Assembly (NCBI GenBank): GCA_030440445.1
Contig: CP098528.1
Coordinates: 1,364,001-1,428,000, forward strand
DNA length: 64,000 bases
Direction: 5' to 3'
Source: Halomonas sp. KG2
Lineage (GTDB): Bacteria > Pseudomonadota > Gammaproteobacteria > Pseudomonadales > Halomonadaceae
The position numbers and the translations under genes were made by a program. A model generated the notes under the pieces. That model saw only the letters and a program-made list of their open reading frames with translations. It did no database searches and was not told the DNA's origin. This document shows positions 1 to 8,502 of this stretch, in pieces (the first letter of the stretch is position 1; every line of letters starts with the position of its first letter).

Positions 1-3000
1 CGCGGTTGGCGTCTAGCACCTGCTGTGCATATTGAGTGATGTTTTGCAGGGCGTTTCGGTCGCCGTTTTCTGCGAGTACTAGCTGGCGAGCGAGCTGTTC
101 TTGCGCCGTGGCTAAGTTATTTTCTGGCGTGCCGCTAGTGGCGAGTTGCTGATCAAGCCAGGTGCCGACATTTGCCAGCGACTGGTTGAGCTGGTCACGA
201 ACGCGGGTTAGCTCGCGCTGGTAGTTGCGCGCCGCTTGCGTTGCGTTTTGCTGTGCCGCGATCTCATCTTGAATTGCCCAAATGCGCTCTTGGGTGGGGC
301 GCAGTGACTCATCGATTGTGGCGAGTTCGCGCTCACGCTCAAGGATCAGGGCAGTTTCGGAGTCGCCTAACAGACCCAGTAAGGTGATCTGCTGGTCGAA
401 GGCCAGGCGGTCAAACACTTCGTAAGCGCGGCGCACTTGATCTTCAGCAGTCGAGACAGCATCGCGTGCGGCACTTAGCTCTGCTGTAAAATCACGTACG
501 TCGGTTTCGGTTTGGCCGAGCATGTCCTGTAATTGGGCAAAGCCGTTGCTCAACTGCAACAGCTGAACGTAGTTGCGTCCGCCCGCGTCAGTGTTCTGGT
601 CTTGCGCTTCTACCAGGGCACGGAATCCCGCTTCATTCTGTGGTAGGGCTAGCCCCATCGCATTGAGCGACGCAGTTAGATCCGCTTGTAGGGCCGCTGC
701 GCGTTCGGTATCACTGAAATAGCGCTGAAAATACTGGTCTTGCAGCGACGCTAAGTTTTGTACGCCGCCCGCGTATTGAGCCATGTTGTCAGCAGCGCGA
801 AGAGCACTGGATGACGTGACGTCAAATTGAAGGTTTAAGCGTTTTGACGAGGCGCTCATCACGCTCATTGCACCCGATGCTTGTTCGATGCGTGCTGCCA
901 ATTCTTCCGCGCCCAGGTTGCCCCACGCCGCCGTAATATCGTGCCCAGCAGCCTCAAGAATCTTGAGAGACCGATCAACAAGCTGGCCCTGGATTAGCCG
1001 GGCGACGCTGCCACTGCCAACGCGGAAATCCTCGGCAGCTCGGGTCATCGCATCAAACTCAACAGGTGAGCGCGCAAGGGTGGCCAGCATGTTATCCAAC
1101 GCTGCGCTAGTAGTTGCTAGCTCGCCTGCCCAATCTTGATTGCCGGCACTAGTGCCCCGCTCTAAGCGCTGCGCGCGGGTAAACCCAATGCGCCCAAATG
1201 CAGATTCTTGCGGGTATTCGCGTACACCGTCACCGGTGCCAAACTCACCGTAAAAAGGTGTTTTCTTACCACCGAATAAGCTACCGATCGCTTTCGTGAT
1301 ACCGCCACCCAGCAATGAATCGATGGCGAGGCCGCCAGCGATCCAGGGCATCGCGGCACTGACGCCTGCGGTGATGCTGCTCATAATGCCCGTAGAGGCA
1401 ACGCCGCCAGTGACCGCGTTTCCATACAAACCACCCGCCGCCAGGCCAGTACTGGCCCCCGAGTAGAGGCCGCCTGCCGCAGCAGCGGTAGATCCTCCGC
1501 CGATACCCAATAAAGACTTACCGCCATTGATCAGGCTACCGATGCCATTGAAGCCACCGCCAGCACCACCGCCTGCGCCGCCGTTCAAACCCATGCTGGT
1601 GGCCAACTGCACGGTGATCGGGCGGGTGATGGCTATGTGCGCCATTTCTGCCAACGTTTGTGCCAGCGCTTTCTTCATCAGCTCGCCAGCATTTAGGCTG
1701 CCGTCGATCGCGCCTTCCCAGAGGCTGGCAAAACCATCATCCAGGCGGCGAAGGCCGTTTAGCCGCACCTCGTCCCACGCGCCTTCCATGGTGTACGCGG
1801 CTTTAACGGTTTTATCGGCTAAGTCGTCGGTGTCGCGCTGTGCAGCCTGGTAGTGCTCTTGTAGCAGCCCCATGGCCTGCATATACTCTTGTGCCGTCAT
1901 ACGGCCAGTGGCGAGGGCGAGATTAAGCACCCCCAGATCTTGCGCGTATTGGCGTGCCTCGCGGCGATTCGGCTGGATGCGGTCGAGCAGGGATTCGTAC
2001 GCGCCGTCTAGTGTGGTGGTGGCTTTTGCTAGCTCATTAGTTCTTTTTGCGGCGGCTTCGTTAGACTCTCCCAGGCCATCTGTAGTAGTAATGGTTTCGC
2101 GTGTTGTGCGTTCAAGTTGAGCCAGCTTGTCATCTATTTCAGAGACCGATCCACCCGCTGCCTCCATGGCGCGGCGGGTATCAGCAAGCTCGGCCTGCAA
2201 ATCCTGCAATGCTTGATGCGCTTCGCTTCGTGGACCTGCGCCAAACGCCTGTTGCCCACCTATGGCATCCCATTGCTTCTGCTCATCAGCAACAATTTGC
2301 CGCTGGCGGGTAACTTCCATTGCTAGTGTGGCTTGGCGGAACTGCTGAAACTGTTGCTCAGCCTCAAGCATCGCTTTAGCGTTTTTAAGCGCGGCTTCTG
2401 AGTTGGCATCCAATGCGCTAGTCATGTCGTCAACGCGATCTGTGGCCGACTGCACTTTTGGCGTGACTAGCCCCAATTCTTCACGGAAATAGTAAATGGC
2501 ACCACCGGCCAGCATTGCTGCACCGAGAGGGCCGCCAACTAATGCCAGCGCTCCAGCGGAAGCGCGGGTAGCACCCGCTAGCGCTACTTGTCCTGCAGCG
2601 GCAGTCGCGCTCACACCAGACATTCGGGCAAGCGCTAACTGATAGGCGATAGTTTGTTGTGTGGCTGCTAACTTGGCAGCGGTGGCCGTGGTGAGTGCAA
2701 CAACAACACGCCCACCAATCAGCACAGCCATTACTTCTGCGCCTGACACCAGGGTATCAATGTTATCGGTAAGGAACTGTACGGTATTACTAGCGGCACG
2801 CAGTCCACTCGCGAAAACGTCGGTCGCACCTGCCTCACCTATGGCAAGGTAAAGCTGGTAAATGGAATCTTCTAGATTGGCTGATTGACCACTAAGGGTG
2901 GCCATCTGGTCTGCCATTGCACCGGCGAACTGGTTTTCACCGATGCTTTGCAGATAAGCACTGATGTCGGCAGCGCTGTTACGAATACGTGTGGTTACGC

Positions 3001-3724
3001 CCTGAAAGGTGAAGGCGATTTGATCGCCCTCGACTGCAGAACGAATACCAAAGGCTTTAAGGCGCTCGAACTCGCCTGTGGTGGCATCGGCAACGGCTTC
3101 CACCATCCGCATCATGTCTTCGCCCATTGCTGCGGCAGTGTTACCAAACGAGCGTAGCGCGGCCTGCGTAGGGTTTAGGCCCAACGCCTGCATGCGAATA
3201 AATGCTTGTACGGATTGATCAAGCGTGAAAGGTGTCTCTGCCGCAAAAACTAGCAGCTCGTCCCATGCTTTAGTGGCGCTACCTAGCGAGCCTGTAACGG
3301 TTTTGAGTGAAGCCTGAAGTTGCTGAGAGCTGCTTACGGCTGCATAGGTGTCATTAATAAATTCACGAACACCCATGGCCGTGAATGCTACACCAACACC
3401 AATGGCGACCGCTTTTAATTGATTTAAATGTCCTGCTGTTGTCTGTGCTTCATTACCGGCTTGTGTCAGTGCCTGCGTTGCCTGGCGGCCACCTTGGGCG
3501 GTTTCGGTACCAAAGGTGCGAGCTTCCCGCTGCGCGCCTCGTAAATGTTCGGAAACGGTGCCCGCTTGGCGGCCCGGTGCTTCTAGTGCGGTTTCGGCTT
3601 TTTTGCTTTCGCGCTCAGTGGCCGCTGAAAATTCCCGCACGTCACCCTGGGCATCCTTGAGAGTGCCCGAGAGCTGACGACCATCGCCAGTGAGGGTGAC
3701 GCTAAGCGTTAGATTGTTCGACAC
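1..3724 (-). CDS. Phage tail tape measure protein (3' end outside window)
   Basis: Open reading frame of at least 1241 codons entering from a GTG at 3724 (GGAAA upstream) and still open at the left edge. The protein sets tail length and is wrapped by tail tube during assembly. Its N-terminal part is a long alanine/glutamine-rich helical region; around 1270-1600 it encodes a glycine-rich hydrophobic stretch typical of tape measure proteins; the C-terminal half seen here is again helical and charged. It follows the two tail chaperone frames directly, the usual order in long-tailed phages. Family call rests on size, composition and position; no enzymatic motif was recognised. Confidence 0.9.
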   Translation of the reverse strand, partial: MSNNLTLSVTLTGDGRQLSGTLKDAQGDVREFSAATERESKKAETALEAPGRQAGTVSEHLRGAQREARTFGTETAQGGRQATQALTQAGNEAQTTAGHLNQLKAVAIGVGVAFTAMGVREFINDTYAAVSSSQQLQASLKTVTGSLGSATKAWDELLVFAAETPFTLDQSVQAFIRMQALGLNPTQAALRSFGNTAAAMGEDMMRMVEAVADATTGEFERLKAFGIRSAVEGDQIAFTFQGVTTRIRNSAADISAYLQSIGENQFAGAMADQMATLSGQSANLEDSIYQLYLAIGEAGATDVFASGLRAASNTVQFLTDNIDTLVSGAEVMAVLIGGRVVVALTTATAAKLAATQQTIAYQLALARMSGVSATAAAGQVALAGATRASAGALALVGGPLGAAMLAGGAIYYFREELGLVTPKVQSATDRVDDMTSALDANSEAALKNAKAMLEAEQQFQQFRQATLAMEVTRQRQIVADEQKQWDAIGGQQAFGAGPRSEAHQALQDLQAELADTRRAMEAAGGSVSEIDDKLAQLERTTRETITTTDGLGESNEAAAKRTNELAKATTTLDGAYESLLDRIQPNRREARQYAQDLGVLNLALATGRMTAQEYMQAMGLLQEHYQAAQRDTDDLADKTVKAAYTMEGAWDEVRLNGLRRLDDGFASLWEGAIDGSLNAGELMKKALAQTLAEMAHIAITRPITVQLATSMGLNGGAGGGAGGGFNGIGSLINGGKSLLGIGGGSTAAAAGGLYSGASTGLAAGGLYGNAVTGGVASTGIMSSITAGVSAAMPWIAGGLAIDSLLGGGITKAIGSLFGGKKTPFYGEFGTGDGVREYPQESAFGRIGFTRAQRLERGTSAGNQDWAGELATTSAALDNMLATLARSPVEFDAMTRAAEDFRVGSGSVARLIQGQLVDRSLKILEAAGHDITAAWGNLGAEELAARIEQASGAMSVMSASSKRLNLQFDVTSSSALRAADNMAQYAGGVQNLASLQDQYFQRYFSDTERAAALQADLTASLNAMGLALPQNEAGFRALVEAQDQNTDAGGRNYVQLLQLSNGFAQLQDMLGQTETDVRDFTAELSAARDAVSTAEDQVRRAYEVFDRLAFDQQITLLGLLGDSETALILERERELATIDESLRPTQERIWAIQDEIAAQQNATQAARNYQRELTRVRDQLNQSLANVGTWLDQQLATSGTPENNLATAQEQLARQLVLAENGDRNALQNITQYAQQVLDANR

Positions 3725-3742
3725 GATGTTTCCTTCTAACGT

Positions 3743-4132
3743 TTAGTTGCGGGGTTGGTTCATAACGCTGAGCGCGCCGAGTTCGATGAGCTGTACTTGA
3801 TGAAGCCGCTTACGTTTTCCTGCTGGGGGCAGTTCATACAGGCTGAGCACGCTGACGATCGCCGTTACATCTAGCCCTTCGCGTTCGCCACCTATCCCTT
3901 TGAATATCCAGTTACGGCAGCAGTACTGAAAGGCTTCTACCGCCTCCCAGTTTTCGGGCAGCACATCAAAATGATCCTGCGCGGCGGCCTCTGAATCGGC
4001 CTCTTCTGCCAGTTCTCCCTCCAACGTAATGCCAAGGGCAGCAAGGTCTTCCTTGACCAGGTTGGGCTGAGCCCTTGCCTTCTCGGCCTCAGCCCAGTGC
4101 TTGCCTGCGTCGACTAGATTCGCCCACGGTTC
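3743..4132 (-). CDS. Tail assembly chaperone, downstream (T) frame, reached by -1 frameshift; DUF1799-like
   Basis: This frame is open from the slippery site at 4132 to the stop at 3743 (129 codons). It has no ATG or GTG near its beginning; the first possible start is a TTG at 4024, without a convincing ribosome binding site. Read as a -1 frameshift extension of the upstream chaperone it yields a fusion of about 231 residues. The C-terminal part contains the WEAVEAF and CCRNW region and resembles the DUF1799 proteins found between tail chaperone and tape measure genes in Mu-like siphophages. By analogy with lambda G/GT the fusion would bind tape measure and tail tube during assembly and be absent from virions. 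The frame continuity is seen directly; the expression mode is inferred. Confidence 0.8.
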   Translation of the reverse strand, partial: EPWANLVDAGKHWAEAEKARAQPNLVKEDLAALGITLEGELAEEADSEAAAQDHFDVLPENWEAVEAFQYCCRNWIFKGIGGEREGLDVTAIVSVLSLYELPPAGKRKRLHQVQLIELGALSVMNQPRN

Positions 4133-4437
4133 TTTTTTGAGACGCTCTCCTGGTAAGCGGTTATCAGCGCAGTGCTAGCGGCAGGGTCGTTTTTCAGGGC
4201 ATGCAGCAGCTCTTCGCCTTCCAGTGGTTTACCACCTTCGCCGGGTACTTCGATGCCTTTGACACCAACCAGAACTTGATCGAGCAGCAGCGTGTCGGCG
4301 GGCATATCGCGCAGCTTGTCTTGCGCCACCACTTTGAACGTGGCGGTGAATTTGCCTGTTTGCTCTTTGCCGGTTTCGTCGTAGACAGTTAGGGAAACGG
4401 GGAAAGAGTAAGAGCGGGTGGTGTTGAGCTTGAACAC
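4114..4437 (-). CDS. Tail assembly chaperone (G-type)
   Basis: A 107-residue protein starting with ATG after AGGAG (spacing about 6). It begins with a beta-rich segment (FPVSLTVYDE) followed by FTATFKVV and an acidic helical C-terminus, like the short chaperone encoded just after the tail tube in siphophages. It ends six codons after an A AAA AAG slippery heptamer and so gives both this short product and a longer frameshift fusion. Position between tail tube and tape measure supports the role; sequence identity to lambda G was not established. Confidence 0.8.
   Translation of the reverse strand: MFKLNTTRSYSFPVSLTVYDETGKEQTGKFTATFKVVAQDKLRDMPADTLLLDQVLVGVKGIEVPGEGGKPLEGEELLHALKNDPAASTALITAYQESVSKKNRGRI
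4132..4138 (-). promoter_or_regulatory. Programmed -1 frameshift slippery heptamer A AAA AAG
   Basis: On the minus strand the chaperone frame reads TCA AAA AAG AAC, so the heptamer A AAA AAG is in the correct phase for tandem -1 slippage; it is the same heptamer used in E. coli dnaX. After slippage translation continues GAA CCG TGG and stays open to 3743, while the zero frame stops at 4114, six codons downstream. An 8-bp perfect inverted repeat (GGGCTGAG at 4095-4088 with CTCAGCCC at 4071-4064) lies downstream, but 36 nt away, further than usual stimulators. Confidence 0.8.
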
Positions 4438-4477
4438 GGGTATTTCTCCTGGTTAATCACGGATAGCTAAGCGCTGT

Positions 4478-4503
4478 TTAACCGCCGCTTGTGCAGCGGT
4501 TAA
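4478..4503 (-). terminator. Hairpin between tail tube and tail chaperone genes
   Basis: Inverted repeat TTAACCGC / GCGGTTAA with a 10-nt loop lies in the 82-bp gap after the tail tube stop. There is no long T run after it on the minus strand, so it is more likely a weak attenuator or RNA-stabilising end that keeps tail tube expression higher than that of the downstream chaperones. Confidence 0.4.
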
Positions 4504-4519
4504 TCTTTCCTAAAAGAAT

Positions 4520-5455
4520 TTATTTGACGACGATGGTGACTTCGTCGTTGCCTTCGACCGGCTGGGGCATGTAGTTAATGCCAAGCATCTGCTTGCCTTT
4601 TACATCGGCATAGGTAGGTGCATCGATGCCGATAGAGGGCATGTTGAATTCAATAATGCTGCCCGCTGTCTTACCGTGAGTAAGCGTAAGCGCGCCGGTT
4701 TCAGCGTTTTGGTGAACTTCGAAATAGTCCTTAACGCCGACGCCTGGGTCTTCAATTTGCAGCGTGCCGGATGGGGCGCGACCGGTGATCTCAATATCCG
4801 CGCCACCAACGATCTCGGACATGTGTTCAACGTTGCCGCTCATGTTTAAGCCGAACTGGCTGAATGGGACACTCGCACCCATCAAGCTCATGTTCTCGGT
4901 ATTGGTGCTGTTGACCACCAGGGCTTTCTTCCACTGGGTCAATGTGACGTTGGGCAGTTCCTCTGCTGTCACAGGACTAATGAGGCCGTATAGCGTGAAA
5001 CGAATAACCGGGATGCTGTTGCCGTTGAGGGTGAACTCAGGGGTGCCGTGAGCACCGCGCCCTTTGTGCAGGTTGCCGTCCATGTGGGCGAAGAACACGC
5101 AGCTGTCTTCATTTTCCGACACTGGGCTATACGTGACGCTTTCGCCTTCAACGATCACTTCGCTCCAGCCGCAGGCGCGCAGCATTTTGCCCCACGGCGG
5201 CGGCGTGCCTACCGTACCGCTGGTGTTCAACTCCACCTCTACCTGCACTTGCACGTGCTTTTCGCCGGGTGCTTGGGGGGAGTTGCCGTAGTAGGGGCGT
5301 ACATAGGTACGGTCGATGTTGTTACCCGCCAACGGCGTCGTGCTAATTTCACGCGCTAGAACAGCATCGCTGGCTGCTTCTGGCGTAGTGGTGCCATCGT
5401 TGTATTCAGTTTCCAGGGCGACGATGAGCGCCCGGCGGTTCGTCTTCATGCTCAC
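4520..5455 (-). CDS. Major tail tube protein (lambda-like)
   Basis: About 311 residues. The start is placed at GTG 5455 because AGGAG sits 8 nt upstream; an ATG at 5449 and a GTG at 5473 are alternatives. The protein has the N-terminal KTNRRALIVALETEY region and a long beta-rich body found in tail tube proteins of Mu-like siphophages. It polymerises into the non-contractile tube through which DNA passes. No sheath gene accompanies it, which distinguishes this phage from Mu itself. The gene starts just before the stop of the tail terminator gene region (stop 5467) and is followed by a hairpin. Confidence 0.8.
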   Translation of the reverse strand: MSMKTNRRALIVALETEYNDGTTTPEAASDAVLAREISTTPLAGNNIDRTYVRPYYGNSPQAPGEKHVQVQVEVELNTSGTVGTPPPWGKMLRACGWSEVIVEGESVTYSPVSENEDSCVFFAHMDGNLHKGRGAHGTPEFTLNGNSIPVIRFTLYGLISPVTAEELPNVTLTQWKKALVVNSTNTENMSLMGASVPFSQFGLNMSGNVEHMSEIVGGADIEITGRAPSGTLQIEDPGVGVKDYFEVHQNAETGALTLTHGKTAGSIIEFNMPSIGIDAPTYADVKGKQMLGINYMPQPVEGNDEVTIVVK

Positions 5456-5466
5456 GGTTCGTTCTC

Positions 5467-5868
5467 CTACCACCGGTATTCAGTGGTAAATACGTCGACC
5501 CAGAAAAGGGCGTGACTTTTTAAACTGAGGATTTGGCCGCGTTGCCATTTGATGGCGCTGTCGCAGTCGTCGGGTATCCAGTTAATCAAGCTGTTCAACA
5601 TCGGCTCGCGCAGCTCAGCTAACTCATCGTCGGTATTGCCCAGCGGCTGGTTGCGCCGTTGAATGCCGGTGATGAGCAGCACCTCTGGTTTAATCAGGTG
5701 GTCGGCTCCGCTGCTCATGTCATGGTGTGTGACGGTTTCACGCCCTAATACCAGCATTCGGCTAGGGTTCTTCTTGGCGTTTTGGGCAGCATCCACATCA
5801 GCGGCTAGTTGCACGTTGGGGCCGTCCAATGCGTTTAGCCGTTCAAGCCAGGGCGTGAGCGAGAGCAT
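5467..5868 (-). CDS. Tail terminator-like protein
   Basis: 133 residues, starting at an ATG that overlaps the stop of the preceding gene as TAATG, so probably translationally coupled. It has the size and place (after the connector gene and before the tail tube) of tail terminator/completion proteins that cap the tube and join it to the head. A Trp-rich C-terminus (ALFWVDVFTTEYRW) is visible. The call depends mainly on gene order and is less certain than for its neighbours. Confidence 0.6.
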   Translation of the reverse strand: MLSLTPWLERLNALDGPNVQLAADVDAAQNAKKNPSRMLVLGRETVTHHDMSSGADHLIKPEVLLITGIQRRNQPLGNTDDELAELREPMLNSLINWIPDDCDSAIKWQRGQILSLKSHALFWVDVFTTEYRW

Positions 5869-6149
5869 TACTTGGCCTCTTTCTCTTTGTCTTTGCTGGG
5901 CAGCTTGTCAGCGGCGACATCAGCATCTGATAGCGGCTCATCGGGTAGGCGCTCCATCACAATGGCCGGGTCGCGTGCTAGTGCTTTGTAGGCGCTGCCT
6001 TTGTCATCCAGCACCAAGCGCTTCCATTCGTTGCCGAAGATGACGCCGCACACCTGGCGCTTTACGCCTGGCGTTTTGGTTTTTACCCGCACCGTCACAT
6101 TGGCACGCGGCACCGGCGGGGCTTTTTTGGTGGTCTGTTTGGCACTCAT
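5868..6149 (-). CDS. Small phage structural-region protein, unknown function
   Basis: 93 residues from an ATG at 6149 with GGAG 7 nt upstream; a second ATG two codons earlier is too close to that site. Lysine-rich N-terminus and a charged C-terminal tail (PSKDKEKEAK). No family recognised. In Mu-like siphophages the gene between the DUF1320 connector and the tail terminator is commonly a small head-tail joining or hypothetical protein; that is only positional evidence. Confidence 0.6.
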   Translation of the reverse strand: MSAKQTTKKAPPVPRANVTVRVKTKTPGVKRQVCGVIFGNEWKRLVLDDKGSAYKALARDPAIVMERLPDEPLSDADVAADKLPSKDKEKEAK

Positions 6150-6158
6150 GGCCATCTC

Positions 6159-6569
6159 CTAAAATCCGCCGCCGTTAAACACCTGGCGGCCTGAGTTCAT
6201 TTGCACGCTACCTGCGCTGCTACTGGCGGCACCGCTTGATATACCCAAGCGCACTTCACCCCGCGAAACGCTTTTCAGGAACTTCACCGCGTCGTCGTAG
6301 CGCTTCTGTACTTGGTCGGTGGCGTGTTCGTCGTAAAGCCGGTAGCGGGCGATATCACACGCATTGGCAATCACGATGCGCGGTACAGGCGATAGCGGCA
6401 CGGGGTAGCCTGCCGCACTCACATAGCCGTCGATCTCGCCGCTGGCGTCGTCGCAAGCGCGTTCCACAACAGCGGCATCGATAGCGGTGCCGCTTTCATC
6501 GCAGGCGATTTCGAGTAGCTCGTTTTCGCCGAAGCGCTCGATGAGATCCGCTTGCGTGCAGTAGGGCAT
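6159..6569 (-). CDS. DUF1320 (Mu gp36-like) head-tail connector protein
   Basis: 136 residues beginning MPYCTQADLIERFGE, the characteristic N-terminus of the DUF1320/gp36 family, with the ACDDASGEIDGYV helix and the ACDIARYRLY motif. These proteins form a ring at the head-tail joint. Located between an HI1506-like gene and the tail module, as in other Mu-like phages. Confidence 0.85.
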   Translation of the reverse strand: MPYCTQADLIERFGENELLEIACDESGTAIDAAVVERACDDASGEIDGYVSAAGYPVPLSPVPRIVIANACDIARYRLYDEHATDQVQKRYDDAVKFLKSVSRGEVRLGISSGAASSSAGSVQMNSGRQVFNGGGF

Positions 6570-6572
6570 GGG

Positions 6573-7049
6573 TTAGGCCTCTGGCTCGCTGGTCGCTTCT
6601 TCCAGCGGGAAGGTGCAGTCTTCCACTTCCAGGGCTGGGTCATCGCGCAGTTGCTTGAGCTGCTCTTCAGTGAGCAGTTCCAGCGCAATGCCCACACCTT
6701 CACGGTTGAAGCGGAAGCCCGCACGGCGGCGGCTTTTGATGCGCCGCTTGGTGCGAACGAAAACGCCTGGCATTTCCTCCATCGTCGGCAGCGCCTTGCC
6801 GGTGCCATCGCCTGTGATGGTTTCGCCCTTGATCTCGGTGGGCTGGGTCGCTTCGTTTTCCGCCGTTTCTTCGCTCGCTGGCGCTTCCTGCTCAGCGTTG
6901 GGCGCTACGGCATCGTTGAGCGTGGGAGTTTCCGACACAGTCTCAGGCGTTGACGTTTCCGGTACCGGTTCGGCTTTCGGCTCGGGCGCTTCCGCTTTCG
7001 TCGGGACTGTCTGTTTAGCCTTCGGCGCGGTGGTTTTACGTGTTGCCAT
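6573..7049 (-). CDS. HI1506-related Mu-like prophage protein
   Basis: 158 residues. The first hundred are a low-complexity, Ala/Pro/Glu-rich, probably disordered segment; the C-terminal third carries an arginine-rich patch (RTKRRIKSRRRAGFRF) and a short helix-strand module (LTEEQLKQLRDDP) typical of proteins called HI1506-related. GGAGAG lies 9 nt before the ATG. Position directly after the capsid gene suggests a minor head role; the function is not known. Confidence 0.7.
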   Translation of the reverse strand: MATRKTTAPKAKQTVPTKAEAPEPKAEPVPETSTPETVSETPTLNDAVAPNAEQEAPASEETAENEATQPTEIKGETITGDGTGKALPTMEEMPGVFVRTKRRIKSRRRAGFRFNREGVGIALELLTEEQLKQLRDDPALEVEDCTFPLEEATSEPEA

Positions 7050-7067
7050 GGTGGTGCTCTCCGTTGC

Positions 7068-7089
7068 GCAGTGCCCGCTAGGGCACTGC
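7068..7089 (-). terminator. Hairpin after the major capsid gene
   Basis: Perfect 9-bp stem GCAGTGCCC / GGGCACTGC with a 4-nt loop in the 62-bp gap following the capsid stop codon. It lacks a long T tract, so partial termination or mRNA 3'-end protection after a highly expressed gene fits better than a full terminator. Confidence 0.5.
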
Positions 7090-7111
7090 GGTAGGCCGGT
7101 TTAACGTCGCT

Positions 7112-8014
7112 TTAAGCGCCTTTTAACCAATGGTTCTTGATCAACGTTGAGGTACCTTCCCATTCGTTGGTGGCACCAGCTGCATTCATGGAGTTTTTCA
7201 GGACACGTAAGGCAGCACCCTCCAGATTGCTGGGCACCATCGTGTGCGTGTGGAGCAATCCTAATGGTTTGCCATAGTCGCCTTTGAGGTCTTGAAGTCG
7301 GGTGCGCGCTAATTCGTAGTTCTCAGCGTTGAACGGCTGTTTTGAACGAACAGCTAATTGCCATAGACCCGCACCGGCATTCACGCGGGCATCCACCCCC
7401 ATCATGAATTCATCGGTTAAGAACACCTGGGAGTCATTTAAATTAGTGATAGCGCGGAAGCTGTAATCTTTGCGCTTTTGGAAAATCATCGGCTTGATAG
7501 CGCGGCTCAGATCCATCACATACCAGGCGGGGCCATCGCCGCCCATGTCGTTGGAGACCGACACCTCATTGCCTTTTTCATCCAGCACGGGGTGATCGGT
7601 ATCAAACAGCGACTGACCGTCGTAGCAGACAGGGTTCTGTTCCAATACCTGAACAGCGAGTTCGTTAGGATGCTGGCGGCTCTGGCTACCAAACTCTTTG
7701 TAAATTGGGTTATATAGCCCGTAGGTGTCGTCTTCGACTTTGTCGCGGGGCACGCCTGCGGTGAGTTCAAACTTGCGGTTCTTGATCGAGAAGTCCGCGC
7801 CGTCCAGGCCGTGAATAACACGGTCGCCCAACCACTCACGCATGCGTGGCAGCTCTTTGAGCCACGGGTAGACCTCAACAGCGGTAGTGCTGTTAACGAC
7901 AGTACAGAACAGCTCATGCAGGCTGCCGATGTCGCCTACTGAGTCCCACCCTTGCTGGAACGTGGTGTTGTACCCACGAAAGAGCACCTGTAGGTTTGCG
8001 TTCGTTAAATCCAT
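7112..8014 (-). CDS. Major capsid protein (Mu gpT-like)
   Basis: 300 residues with the gpT-family start (LTNANLQVLFRGYNTTFQ), the LFDTDHPV segment and the LLHTHTMVPSNLE segment near the C-terminus. It forms the icosahedral shell after scaffold removal by the protease encoded two genes upstream. GAGGA precedes the ATG by 8 nt. Full length for the family. Confidence 0.92.
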   Translation of the reverse strand: MDLTNANLQVLFRGYNTTFQQGWDSVGDIGSLHELFCTVVNSTTAVEVYPWLKELPRMREWLGDRVIHGLDGADFSIKNRKFELTAGVPRDKVEDDTYGLYNPIYKEFGSQSRQHPNELAVQVLEQNPVCYDGQSLFDTDHPVLDEKGNEVSVSNDMGGDGPAWYVMDLSRAIKPMIFQKRKDYSFRAITNLNDSQVFLTDEFMMGVDARVNAGAGLWQLAVRSKQPFNAENYELARTRLQDLKGDYGKPLGLLHTHTMVPSNLEGAALRVLKNSMNAAGATNEWEGTSTLIKNHWLKGA

Positions 8015-8028
8015 TTGAGCGTCCTCAA

Positions 8029-8466
8029 TTACGCGCTAGCGGCCACGCCGTTAGTCGGGTCGATGTTGACCCACACGCCAGCATCGTCGACGTCGTCGAC
8101 AATGCCAGCGGGGGAGCGGGTAGCGGTGCCGTCGGTTTTAGCAACGGTCTGGTTATCGACGATGTAACAGACCTTGCCGATATCGGCGGCGGTGACCTCA
8201 TCGGCACCGGCAGAGTTATCCAGGCGGAAGTTGCCGCGCTTCACTTCCACGATCTGGTCGCCGTCAGCGCCTGCAGTGTTGTCCTGGTAGTGCTCAAAAA
8301 CTCCGGCAGCGGTTAGGCCGGTGGCGGTAGTGCCTGGCTCGGTAAAGCCATCGCCATTGATGACGGCGATAGTGCCCGCAAAGCATTCGGCAGCGGCGGC
8401 GACGAACAGCCCCCGAGACCAGCCAAGGCGGTGCGGTGTGTTGCGGTTTTGGGTTGCAGCGGTCAC
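8029..8466 (-). CDS. Probable capsid decoration/stabilising protein
   Basis: 145 residues from a GTG (GAGGA upstream). Rich in Ala, Thr, Gly and Asp, with repeated short beta-strand-like segments and an ending typical of small head proteins (GVWVNIDPTNG). It sits between the protease/scaffold and capsid genes where many phages encode a decoration protein or a DUF2190-like spike. The name is inferred from place and composition. Confidence 0.6.
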   Translation of the reverse strand: MTAATQNRNTPHRLGWSRGLFVAAAAECFAGTIAVINGDGFTEPGTTATGLTAAGVFEHYQDNTAGADGDQIVEVKRGNFRLDNSAGADEVTAADIGKVCYIVDNQTVAKTDGTATRSPAGIVDDVDDAGVWVNIDPTNGVAASA

Positions 8467-8502
8467 GTGCGTGTCCTCTTGCGTGTTAAGGGTGGTCAGC
8501 CG

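Noticed and set aside
4022..4024. TTG as an independent start for the downstream tail chaperone
   Set aside because: No ribosome binding site, and 36 in-frame codons upstream are open back to a perfect slippery heptamer, so frameshift expression explains it better.
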